The notes beneath the pieces were generated by a model. That model saw nothing but the letters and a program-made list of their open reading frames with translations. It was not told where the DNA came from and did not search any database. Made by a program: the position numbers and the translations under genes. This document shows, piece after piece, positions 35,598 to 42,871 of a DNA stretch of 64,000 nucleotides; the stretch's first letter is position 1; the number at the start of each line of letters is the position of its first letter. Source of the DNA: Actinomycetota bacterium (GTDB taxonomy: Bacteria > Actinomycetota > Actinomycetes > Actinomycetales > Microbacteriaceae); contig JAFDWK010000010.1 of assembly GCA_018268515.1 (NCBI GenBank), positions 1 to 64,000 of the forward strand, given 5' to 3'.

Positions 35598-36308
35598 TCA
35601 GTGCCCCATGCCGAGACCGCCGTCGACCGGGATCACCGCGCCGGAGATGTAGGCCGCGTCGTCGGAGGCCAGCCAGGTGACCACGCCGGCCACCTCGTCC
35701 GCCGAGGCGAAGCGCCCGGCGGGGATGCTCGCCTTGTACTGCTTCTGCGTGTCCTCGGGCAGTTCTGCGGTCATGTCGGTCTCGATGAAGCCGGGCGCGA
35801 CGACATTCGCCGTGATCCCGCGTGCGCCGAGTTCGCGCGTGAGCGAGCGGGCGAAGCCGACGAGCGCGCTCTTTGACGCGGCGTAGTTGATCTGCCCTGC
35901 GGATCCGTACAGCCCGACGACGCTCGAGATCAGGATCACCCGGCCGAAGCGCGCCTTCAGCATGCCTTTCGAGGCGCGCTTGACGACGCGGAAGGATCCG
36001 CCGAGGTTCGTGGACACCACGCTGTCGAAGTCGTCCTCGCTCATCCGCAGCAGCAGGGTGTCTTTCGTGATGCCCGCATTCGCGACGACGACCTCCACCG
36101 GACCGAGCTTCTGCTCGACCTCGCTGAACGCCGCATCGACCGCGGCCGCGTCGGTCACATCGGCGCGGACGGTCAGCGTGCCCTCGGGGCCCTCCCCGCT
36201 GCGCGCGGTGACGGCGACCCGGTAGCCGTCGCGCACGAAGCGCTCGGCGATCGCGCGGCCGATGCCGCGATTTCCGCCGGTGACGAGGACGACGCGATCA
36301 GTGCTCAT
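35598..36308 (-). CDS. fabG: 3-oxoacyl-[acyl-carrier-protein] reductase FabG
   Basis: 236 aa short-chain dehydrogenase. NADP site TGGNRGIG (10-17), NAG in VANAGITKD, catalytic Ser-Tyr-Lys in ISSVVG and NYAASK, and the C-terminal PVDGGLGMGH. VSTNLGGSFRVVKRA and GRVILISSVVGLYGSAGQ resemble actinobacterial FabG/MabA, reducing 3-oxoacyl-ACP in fatty-acid elongation. A GGGAG ribosome-binding site precedes the ATG. Confidence 0.9.
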   Translation of the reverse strand: MSTDRVVLVTGGNRGIGRAIAERFVRDGYRVAVTARSGEGPEGTLTVRADVTDAAAVDAAFSEVEQKLGPVEVVVANAGITKDTLLLRMSEDDFDSVVSTNLGGSFRVVKRASKGMLKARFGRVILISSVVGLYGSAGQINYAASKSALVGFARSLTRELGARGITANVVAPGFIETDMTAELPEDTQKQYKASIPAGRFASADEVAGVVTWLASDDAAYISGAVIPVDGGLGMGH

Positions 36309-36443
36309 GCAGGGCTCCCGGGATTAGAAGGTGTACGGCAGGCAAGCCTAGCGAGCGGATGCGCAGCCAGGAATTGACACGGCCCCGGCAGCACGGAAAT
36401 CTTTGAGGTGACCACGATCTTCAGACGACCGCGAGGAAGTGCC

Positions 36444-37055
36444 ATGAGCAACGACAACGGCGGAATCCCGTCACCGGACCAGCAGCCCTCCGCCTACCCT
36501 GGTGCGCCGGTGCCGCCGCCGCAGCCGCCCGCCTACCCGGGGGCCGCACCCCAGCAGCCCGCGTTCCCCGGCGCGTCGCCGCAGCAGCCATCGTCTCCGA
36601 CCGCGCCGCAGCAGCAGGCCTATCCGGCCGCCCCGCAGCAGCCCGCGTACCCGGCCGCCGCCCCGCAGCAGCAGCCCGCGCCCGGCTATCCGGGGGCCGC
36701 GCCCGCTGCCCCCGGATACCCCGCGCCGGCCTACACGCAGCCGTACGGCCAGCCCTACGCCGCACCGCTGAAGTCGAACGGCCTCGCGATCGCATCGATG
36801 ATCTGCGGTATCGCCAGCGTGCTGTTCTGCTGGGTATACCTGATCCTGCCCCTGGCGCTCGGCATCCCCGCCGTCATCATGGGCCACATCTCACTGAAGA
36901 AGATCAAGGCGGATCCCGCGCTCGGCGGAAAGCCGCTGGCCATCACCGGACTGATCACCGGATATGTCGGCATCGGCCTCGGCCTGATCATCGGCGCCTT
37001 CCTCATCTTCGCGATCATCTTCGCGTTCTCGATGAGCAACCGCTACGGCTACTGA
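36444..37055 (+). CDS. DUF4190-type membrane protein with Pro/Gln/Tyr-rich N-terminus
   Basis: 203 aa from the ATG at 36444 with GAGGAAG upstream. Residues 1-110 are a low-complexity tail made of repeats like APQQPAYPG; residues 118-200 contain two membrane helices around the GHISLKKIK loop, the DUF4190 pattern (GLAIASMICGIASVL). Such proteins are common in actinobacteria; function is unknown, perhaps envelope-associated. The repeat region is GC-rich and likely to vary between strains. Confidence 0.85.
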   Translation: MSNDNGGIPSPDQQPSAYPGAPVPPPQPPAYPGAAPQQPAFPGASPQQPSSPTAPQQQAYPAAPQQPAYPAAAPQQQPAPGYPGAAPAAPGYPAPAYTQPYGQPYAAPLKSNGLAIASMICGIASVLFCWVYLILPLALGIPAVIMGHISLKKIKADPALGGKPLAITGLITGYVGIGLGLIIGAFLIFAIIFAFSMSNRYGY

Positions 37056-37094
37056 ACGCCCCGGGCGGTCACGGCGGCGTAGGCTGGAGTCATC

Positions 37095-37451
37095 GTGAGA
37101 AGGACTCCAGACGCCGCCGTGACCTCGCTCCCTCGCGCACCGCGCGACGAGGCCAGGACACGCGTGCGTCATTACGTCATCACGATGTCGATCCGCATGG
37201 TCTGCTTCGTGCTGATGTTCGTCGTGCAGCCGATGGGCTGGTGGACCTGGGTGTTCGGGATCGCCGCCGCGGTGCTGCCGTACATCGCCGTCGTCTTCGC
37301 CAATGCGGGCGACGATTCGGTCCCGACCACCGTGGAGTCCCCGCTCATCGAGCTCGAGGCGACCGCGCACGATCCGCAGGCGGCACCGCAGGATCCCGCC
37401 GTCATCACCATCGCGGAGGCACCCGCGCACACGGCCGAGCCGCGCTCGTGA
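37095..37451 (+). CDS. DUF3099 membrane protein
   Basis: 118 aa from a GTG, with GGAG 5 nt upstream. Two membrane helices (about 28-48 and 52-68) around QPMGWWTWV, and an acidic Ala-rich tail. DUF3099 proteins are actinobacterial and of unknown function. It overlaps the next gene by 4 nt (GTGA), and the three genes to SURF1 form one operon, hinting at a link to cytochrome oxidase assembly (inference from position only). Confidence 0.82.
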   Translation: MRRTPDAAVTSLPRAPRDEARTRVRHYVITMSIRMVCFVLMFVVQPMGWWTWVFGIAAAVLPYIAVVFANAGDDSVPTTVESPLIELEATAHDPQAAPQDPAVITIAEAPAHTAEPRS

Positions 37452-37666
37452 ACGCCGCAGCCCCCGAGCTGAAATGCTCGCGCGCCGGTTGCCGCGCGCC
37501 GGCGACACATCGCATCGTGTGGCGCAATCCCCGCATCCACGGACCGGAACGCGAGAAGGTCTGGCTCGCCTGCGGTGAGCATCTGCGCTTCCTCTACGAC
37601 TATCTGCGCGCCCGCGACTTCCCCGCGCGCATCGACTCCGCCGTCGGTGAGGGTGAACCCGGATGA
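37448..37666 (+). CDS. Small Cys/His protein upstream of SURF1
   Basis: 72 aa from a GTG. CSRAGCRAPATHRIVW at the start and WLACGEHL later give a C-x4-C...C-x2-H pattern that could bind zinc or another metal. It is found next to SURF1 in related genomes as I recall, but its function is not known to me. It overlaps both neighbours by 4 nt, so it is translationally coupled to them. Confidence 0.8.
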   Translation: MNAAAPELKCSRAGCRAPATHRIVWRNPRIHGPEREKVWLACGEHLRFLYDYLRARDFPARIDSAVGEGEPG

Positions 37667-38490
37667 TGCGACAGCGACTGCTCCGCTGGGGCGCGTACCT
37701 CCTCGTGGCGATCGTGTTCGCGATCGTGTGCGCCTATCTGTCGAACTGGCAGTTCTCCCGCAATGACGGCCGGCAGACCCAGCTCGACCTCGTGCAGCAG
37801 AACTACGATGCCAAGCCGGTCCCGCTGGGCGAGCTGCTCCCCCCCGGCCAGACGCTCCCCGAGAAGTACCAGTGGCATCCCGTCCTGCTGCACGGGCAGT
37901 ACGAGTCCTCGGGGCAGCTCCTGGTGCGCAACCGCCCGCACGGCGGGACCAGCGCCTTCGAGGTGCTCGTGCCGTTCCGCACCGACGACGGACGCGTGTT
38001 CATCATCGATCGCGGATGGGCCGTGGCCGGCGACGGTTCCGACGTGCCGACGTCGATCCCCGCACCCCCCGCCGGCGAGGTCACGGTGACGGCTCGACTC
38101 CGTCCCGGCGAGCCGCTGCCGCCGTCCGGCCGCGGGGCGCCCGCCGGTCAGGTGCCGAGCATCAACCTGCCCCTGGTCGCCGAGGAGATCGGCGCCGGAT
38201 CCGCCGCGGACACGGGGGCCTATGGCGAGCTCGTCAGCGAGTCGCCCGCCCCCGCCACCCGGCCGCACGCGTTCGACGCGCCGTCGGACGATCCTGGGCC
38301 GTTCCTGTCCTACGCGATCCAGTGGATCCTGTTCGCGATCATGGGCTTCATCTTCATCGGCTACGTGATCCGCACCGAGATCGTCAAGCACCGCGACGAA
38401 GCCGCAGGCCGTGCACCGCGCGGTCCCCGGCGCCGCCGCGACCGCGACATGGCCGACGAGGACGCCCTCCTCGACGCCGTCGAGCACTGA
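37663..38490 (+). CDS. SURF1-family cytochrome c oxidase assembly protein
   Basis: 275 aa. One membrane helix near the N-terminus (about 9-28) and one near the C-terminus (about 208-230) flank an extracytoplasmic domain with YQWHPVLLHGQYE and FIIDRGWAVAGD, matching SURF1. SURF1 helps insert heme A into oxidase subunit I. It fits with ctaA and ctaB farther along this window. The C-terminal tail is basic. Confidence 0.9.
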   Translation: MMRQRLLRWGAYLLVAIVFAIVCAYLSNWQFSRNDGRQTQLDLVQQNYDAKPVPLGELLPPGQTLPEKYQWHPVLLHGQYESSGQLLVRNRPHGGTSAFEVLVPFRTDDGRVFIIDRGWAVAGDGSDVPTSIPAPPAGEVTVTARLRPGEPLPPSGRGAPAGQVPSINLPLVAEEIGAGSAADTGAYGELVSESPAPATRPHAFDAPSDDPGPFLSYAIQWILFAIMGFIFIGYVIRTEIVKHRDEAAGRAPRGPRRRRDRDMADEDALLDAVEH

Positions 38491-38515
38491 CCTCGCTTCC
38501 CGCCCCTCTCCCCGA

Positions 38516-38588
38516 CCGCGAGACTCCAACCGGGCGACGAGACAGCGCTTCTATCGTGCAGTCTCGTCGCGGAGATGGAGTCTCGCGG
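38516..38588. repeat. Nested inverted repeat between SURF1 and ABC-F genes
   Basis: Outer arms CCGCGAGACTCCA (38516-38528) and TGGAGTCTCGCGG (38576-38588) are a perfect 13-bp repeat; inner arms GCGACGAGAC (38534-38543) and GTCTCGTCGC (38561-38570) a perfect 10-bp repeat. Symmetric 5-nt gaps separate the two stems and the apical loop is 17 nt. It may be a bidirectional terminator or a mobile intergenic palindrome. Confidence 0.8.
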
Positions 38589-38636
38589 ATCCGGAAAGCG
38601 TGGATCCGGAAAGTGCGGATCCGGAAAGTGCGGATC
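38587..38636. repeat. 15-bp tandem repeats, 3.3 copies
   Basis: Units GGATCCGGAAAGCGT, GGATCCGGAAAGTGC, GGATCCGGAAAGTGC and a partial GGATC that runs into the ABC-F stop codon. The array starts at the last bases of the nested palindrome. Confidence 0.85.
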
Positions 38637-40233
38637 AGGCCAGCTCGATGAGGTCCTGGTAGTCCTTGGACCAGATGTCCTCGACGCCGTCAGGCAGGAT
38701 CAGCACCCGCTCCGGGTTGAGCGACTCCACGGCGCCCGGGTCGTGCGAGACGAGGACAACCGCGCCCTCGTAGTGCGCGAGCGCGCCCAGGATCTCCTCG
38801 CGGGAGGCCGGGTCGAGGTTGTTCGTGGGCTCGTCCAGCAGCAGCATGTTCGCCGCGGAGACGACGAGGGTCGCAAGCGACAGCCGGGTCTTCTCACCGC
38901 CGGAGAGCACCCCCGCGGGCTTGTGCACGTCCTCGCCTGTGAACAGGAACGACCCCAGCACCTTGCGCGCCTCGGTCTCGTTGAGATCGGGGGCCGAGGA
39001 CATCATGTTCTCCAGCACCGAGCGCTTGACGTCGAGGTTCTCATGCTCCTGCGCGTAGTACCCGACCTTGAGGCCGTGGCCCGGCTCGAGCTGACCGGTG
39101 TCGGGCTGGTCGACGCCGGCGAGGATCCGCAGCAGCGTGGTCTTGCCCGCGCCGTTGAGGCCGAGCACGACCACCTTGGATCCGCGGTCGATCGCCAGAT
39201 CCACGTCGGTGAAGATCTCCAGCGAGCCGTAGGACTTCGACAGTCCCGACGCCATGAGCGGCGTCTTGCCGCAGGGCGCGGGCTTCGGGAAGCGCAGCTT
39301 GGCGACCCGGTCGACCTGGCGCACCTCCTCGAGCCCCGAGAGCAGCTTCTCCGCGCGAGCCACCATCTGGTGCGCGGCGGCGGCCTTGCTGGCCTTCGCG
39401 CCGAAACGGGCGGCCTGCTGCTGCAGGGACGTCGCCTTCTTCTCGGCGTTGGCGCGCTCCTTCTTGCGGCGCTCCTCATCCGCGACGCGCTGGCGGAGGT
39501 AGTTGCGCCAGTTCATGTTGTAGATGTCGATGCACTGGCGGTTCGCGTCCAGGTAGAACACCCGGTTCACGGTCTCGCCGACGAGCTCGACATCGTGGCT
39601 GATCACGATCAGCCCGCCCTTGTACCCCTTGAGGAATTCCCGCAACCACACCACGCTGTCCGCGTCGAGGTGGTTGGTCGGCTCGTCCAGGATCATCGTC
39701 TCCGCATCGGAGAACAGGATCCGGGCGAGCTCGATGCGGCGGCGCTGACCGCCGGAGAGCGTCTTGAGCGGCTGATCCAGGATCCGGTCCGGCAGCGACA
39801 GGTTGTGCGCGATCGATGCGGCCTCGGCCTCTGCCGCGTACCCGCCCAGCGCCTCGAAGCGCTCGGTGAGGTTGCCGAACTGGCGCATCGCCTTCTCCGC
39901 CACCGCGGGGTCCCCCGAACCCATCGCCTCGGTCGCCTCGCGGATCCGCAGCGTCAGGGATCCGAGTCCGCGTGCGTCCAGGATGCGGGTGCGGGCCAGC
40001 ATCTCCGGGTCGCCGGAACGCGGATCCTGCGGCAGGTAGCCCAGCTCCCCGCTGCGCTCGACCTTGCCGACGGACGGGATCAGGTCGCCCGCGAGCACCT
40101 TCGTCAGCGTGGTCTTGCCGGCGCCGTTGCGGCCGACCAGACCGATCTTGTCGCCGTCGGCGACGCGGAAGGACACGTTCTCCATGAGGAGACGCGCTCC
40201 CACGCGGATCTCGAGGTCGTGCACGGCGAGCAC
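38635..40233 (-). CDS. ABC-F family ATPase
   Basis: 532 aa with two ABC domains and no membrane part. Domain 1: Walker [11 protein letters not shown], signature LSGGQRRRIELAR, DEPTNHLD. Domain 2: [30 protein letters not shown]. The linker (about 245-320) is charged and Lys/Arg/Ala-rich, like the P-site tRNA-interaction motif of ABC-F proteins that act on ribosomes. It could be a housekeeping translation factor or confer antibiotic protection; sequence alone does not decide. It starts with GTG, 53 nt after a TATACT box. Confidence 0.9.
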   Translation of the reverse strand: MLAVHDLEIRVGARLLMENVSFRVADGDKIGLVGRNGAGKTTLTKVLAGDLIPSVGKVERSGELGYLPQDPRSGDPEMLARTRILDARGLGSLTLRIREATEAMGSGDPAVAEKAMRQFGNLTERFEALGGYAAEAEAASIAHNLSLPDRILDQPLKTLSGGQRRRIELARILFSDAETMILDEPTNHLDADSVVWLREFLKGYKGGLIVISHDVELVGETVNRVFYLDANRQCIDIYNMNWRNYLRQRVADEERRKKERANAEKKATSLQQQAARFGAKASKAAAAHQMVARAEKLLSGLEEVRQVDRVAKLRFPKPAPCGKTPLMASGLSKSYGSLEIFTDVDLAIDRGSKVVVLGLNGAGKTTLLRILAGVDQPDTGQLEPGHGLKVGYYAQEHENLDVKRSVLENMMSSAPDLNETEARKVLGSFLFTGEDVHKPAGVLSGGEKTRLSLATLVVSAANMLLLDEPTNNLDPASREEILGALAHYEGAVVLVSHDPGAVESLNPERVLILPDGVEDIWSKDYQDLIELA

Positions 40234-40285
40234 AGCAGACGTCCGTTCTTCAGAAGGGGGTGAGCGGCCGGGTGGCCAGCCTCCC

Positions 40286-40291
40286 AGTATA
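40286..40291 (-). promoter_or_regulatory. -10 box TATACT for ABC-F gene
   Basis: A near-consensus -10 on the minus strand. It implies a leader of about 45 nt, which contains a GGCTGGCC...GGCC hairpin-prone stretch. No clear -35. Confidence 0.5.
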
Positions 40292-40338
40292 GGACGCCCG
40301 GCTGGACCGGATCTGCGGTCGGCGGGCGCACGCCGGGG

Positions 40339-40941
40339 TCAGCCCAGCCCACGCGCCGCGAGCGACTCCCCCACGGCATCCGCATGACGCATCGTGCGCA
40401 CCAGCAGCGGTACCGCCATCCGCGCACCCAGACGCACACCGCGCGCATCCTGAGCCTCCCGCACGGCTCTCACGAAGCCGCCGACGACCGGCGCCATCGT
40501 GAGGGTCAGCGACAGGACCAGCGCGACGGCCTCCGCGTTCACGCCGAGCGTCCGCAGCGGACGCAGCAGCCTCCCGATCACCCCCATGAGCGCGCTCGTC
40601 GAGGTCGACCGGGTCACCAGTTCGGCGAGCAGCACCAGCACGACGATCCGGCCCGTGTTCACGATCGCCGCCGGCAGGCTCACGAAGACCACCAGCGCGG
40701 CACCGAGGATGAGGATGAGCCAGCGCAGCCGCCACCATGCCTCCCCGAGCGCGCGTGCTCCGAACCCGCCGAGCAGGAACAGCCCGCTCGCCGCCGCGAC
40801 CACCCCGGCCATCGGCAGGACCGCGCCGGGCGTCGCCGGAACGAAGGAGAGCCCGAGCGCGGTCGCAGCCAGCAGCGCGAGCTTCACTCCCGCCGGCGCC
40901 CGATGCAGGAAGCCGGATCCGGGACGGTAGAGGGAGATCAT
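40339..40941 (-). CDS. bioN: Biotin ECF transporter membrane component BioN (EcfT)
   Basis: 200 aa with about five helices. The two Ala-Arg-Gly coupling motifs of EcfT proteins are visible (AQDARGVR and SLAARGLG). It links the BioM ATPase to the BioY substrate-binding protein. Third gene of bioY-bioM-bioN; 10 nt after bioM. Confidence 0.9.
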   Translation of the reverse strand: MISLYRPGSGFLHRAPAGVKLALLAATALGLSFVPATPGAVLPMAGVVAAASGLFLLGGFGARALGEAWWRLRWLILILGAALVVFVSLPAAIVNTGRIVVLVLLAELVTRSTSTSALMGVIGRLLRPLRTLGVNAEAVALVLSLTLTMAPVVGGFVRAVREAQDARGVRLGARMAVPLLVRTMRHADAVGESLAARGLG

Positions 40942-40951
40942 CCGCGGATCC

Positions 40952-41632
40952 TCACGCGCAGACCTGCAGGTATGCCGCGATCACGTCGTCCGGAGCACCC
41001 TGGGCGCGCACGCGCCCCTCCTCGACGAGCACGACCTCGTCGCAGCGTCGGGCCAGGTCGAGATCGTGCGTGACGAGCACGAGCGGCACCTCGATCTCGT
41101 CGAGCAGCGCATCGCCGATGCGACGGCTGTTGCGAAGGTCCAGGCGCGTCGTCGGCTCATCGGCCACGACGAGGCGCGGGCGGCCGATCAGCACCGATGC
41201 CAGCGCGAGCAGCTGCTTCTGGCCTCCGGACAGATCCGACGCCGGCGCGTCTCGGAACGCGGAGAGTCCGCACAGCGCCAGTGCCTCGTCCACGCGCGCC
41301 ACACGCTCATCGGCCGGAACGCCGCGCAGGGACAGAGCCAGGTCCTCAGCGGGCGTCGGCATCAGGATCTGCGCCTCGGGATCCGCGAAGACGAACCCGA
41401 CCCTGCGCCGCACCTCGCGCACATCGCGCGCGGGATCGAGTCCCCCCACCCGCACCGTTCCCGCCGTCGCCACGTGCAGCCCGTTCAGCAGCCGGGCGAG
41501 ACTCGACTTGCCGGACCCGTTCGCACCGATCACCGCGGTCCGCCGCGAGGTCAGCCGCATCGAGACGTCGTCGAGGATCGTCCGGCCCTCCAGCCGCAAC
41601 GAGACCCCACGCAGCTCGATGTCAGGCGACAC
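40952..41632 (-). CDS. bioM: Biotin ECF transporter ATPase BioM
   Basis: 226 aa. Walker A GANGSGKSSL (35-44), Q-loop FADPEAQIL, signature LSGGQKQLLALA, Walker B VVADEPTTRLD and switch His in LVTHDLD. The early PEAQIL motif is typical of ECF ATPases. GTG start, 11-nt overlap with the bioY end. Confidence 0.92.
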   Translation of the reverse strand: MSPDIELRGVSLRLEGRTILDDVSMRLTSRRTAVIGANGSGKSSLARLLNGLHVATAGTVRVGGLDPARDVREVRRRVGFVFADPEAQILMPTPAEDLALSLRGVPADERVARVDEALALCGLSAFRDAPASDLSGGQKQLLALASVLIGRPRLVVADEPTTRLDLRNSRRIGDALLDEIEVPLVLVTHDLDLARRCDEVVLVEEGRVRAQGAPDDVIAAYLQVCA

Positions 41633-42191
41633 GCGTGGCCGTCCGCAGGAACGCCCGCGGATAGGCGCGCTGCAGCGCCACGCACAGCACCGTGGCGACG
41701 ACCGCTTTGAGGAGGTCGCCGGGGAGGAAGGCCAGGCTCGACAGCGCGGTCGGACCGAACGGCACCCCGGTGACCAGCGCCTGCACCGGGATCCCGAACA
41801 GGTAGACGACGCCGATGCCGCCGAGCACGGCCGCCAGTCCTGCGCGCCACCAGGTGACGCGCCGCGATCCCATGATCAGTCCGATCACCACCACGCCCGC
41901 GACCCATCCCACGAGGTATCCCGCACTGGGGCCGACGAACACGCCGAGCCCGCCGCGGCCGCCGGCGAGCACGGGCAGGCCGACCGCGGCCAGGGCCAGC
42001 ACGCTCAGCACGGCGAGGGGAGCGAGCCGAGGACCAAGGATGAGACCGGCGAGCATCACCCCGAGGGTCTGCCCGGTGATCGGCACTCCCCCGGGCAGCG
42101 GCACGATCACCAGCCCCAGCGCGATGATCAGGGCTGCGAACACGGCGATGCGCGCGGCGTCGGCGCCCCACGGGCGGGATGTCGTTGTCAT
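41622..42191 (-). CDS. bioY: Biotin-binding S-component BioY
   Basis: 189 aa from the ATG at 42191 (GAAGGATCC upstream), about six helices. GGVPITGQTLGVMLAG and GPSAGYLVGW are hallmarks of BioY. It captures biotin for import by the BioMN module. First gene of the operon; its upstream region carries two BioQ-type operators. A longer upstream reading would cross these operators and was rejected. Confidence 0.95.
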   Translation of the reverse strand: MTTTSRPWGADAARIAVFAALIIALGLVIVPLPGGVPITGQTLGVMLAGLILGPRLAPLAVLSVLALAAVGLPVLAGGRGGLGVFVGPSAGYLVGWVAGVVVIGLIMGSRRVTWWRAGLAAVLGGIGVVYLFGIPVQALVTGVPFGPTALSSLAFLPGDLLKAVVATVLCVALQRAYPRAFLRTATRVA

Positions 42192-42258
42192 GAGGATCCT
42201 TCTCGGGGTCGGCGGGCGGGGGCGGGTCGCGTGGTCCACGGCGACGGACATGTATCCC

Positions 42259-42271
42259 TGAACAGTGTTCA
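42259..42271. promoter_or_regulatory. BioQ-type operator 1
   Basis: TGAACAGTGTTCA, arms TGAACA/TGTTCA around one base. It matches the TGAAC-N3-GTTxx form known for the biotin repressor BioQ in corynebacteria and mycobacteria. Confidence 0.75.
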
Positions 42272-42272
42272 T

Positions 42273-42285
42273 TGAACGGCGTTCA
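42273..42285. promoter_or_regulatory. BioQ-type operator 2
   Basis: TGAACGGCGTTCA, arms TGAACG/CGTTCA. It is 14 bp centre to centre from operator 1 and ends 1 bp before the bioQ -10 box, so binding should block bioQ transcription. Confidence 0.75.
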
Positions 42286-42286
42286 G

Positions 42287-42292
42287 TATACT
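42287..42292 (+). promoter_or_regulatory. -10 box TATACT for bioQ (leaderless)
   Basis: TATACT, 6 nt (CATGGC), then ATG at 42299. Confidence 0.6.
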
Positions 42293-42298
42293 CATGGC

Positions 42299-42871
42299 AT
42301 GACCCCCGCACGCACCGTCCGGCACGACCGCGACCACATCGTCGGGATCGCCCTCGACCTGCTGGACCGCTACGGCCTGCCGGATCTCACGATGCGACGC
42401 CTCGCCGCCGAGCTCGACGTGCAGGCCAGCGCCCTGTACTGGCATTTCGACAGCAAACAGGATCTGCTCGCCGCGGTGTCGGATCGCATCCTCGAGCGAC
42501 TCCCCGCCCCGTCGCCGACCGCGGACCTCCTCACGGCCGCCCGCGGCGTGCGGGACGCGCTCCTCGCGCATCGCGACGGCGCCGAGGTCGTGATGAGCTC
42601 GGCCGCGCTGCGTCCGGGTCCCTCGCGCGCGCACGATGTCATCCGCGCCGCGCTCCCGGAGTCCCTCCCCGCCGCCGATCTCGGCGCAGCCGCAGTGCTG
42701 CAGTTCATCCTCGGGCACGCGACCCTCGTGCAGCAGCGCATGCACGGCGAAAGCCACGGCGCTGCGGCCACGTCCGGCGTGCTCGACGAGGTCGGCGAGG
42801 ACGCCGCCGTGTTCGAGGCGGGGATCGGGCTGCTCAGCCGCGGTGCGCGTCCGGCGCCGGCGCCGCACTGA
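42299..42871 (+). CDS. bioQ: TetR-family biotin regulator BioQ
   Basis: 190 aa. N-terminal TetR HTH (residues 29-50: LTMRRLAAELDVQASALYWHF) and a helical C-terminal domain. Divergent from bioYMN with two shared palindromes between them, the layout of BioQ. Corynebacterial BioQ represses biotin synthesis and uptake genes. The start at MTPART is supported by the TATACT box 6 nt before it. The last 38 nt overlap the convergent MFS gene, so control of that permease cannot be excluded. Confidence 0.85.
   Translation: MTPARTVRHDRDHIVGIALDLLDRYGLPDLTMRRLAAELDVQASALYWHFDSKQDLLAAVSDRILERLPAPSPTADLLTAARGVRDALLAHRDGAEVVMSSAALRPGPSRAHDVIRAALPESLPAADLGAAAVLQFILGHATLVQQRMHGESHGAAATSGVLDEVGEDAAVFEAGIGLLSRGARPAPAPH

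Noticed and set aside
36500..36770. Pro/Gln repeat region as a CRISPR or short-repeat array
   Set aside because: The repeats are in frame and encode the PQQPAYPG-type tail of a DUF4190 protein; there are no spacers.
38635..40233. ABC-F gene as a dedicated antibiotic resistance determinant
   Set aside because: Linker and motifs fit housekeeping ABC-F factors equally well, and no other resistance gene or mobile element is present.
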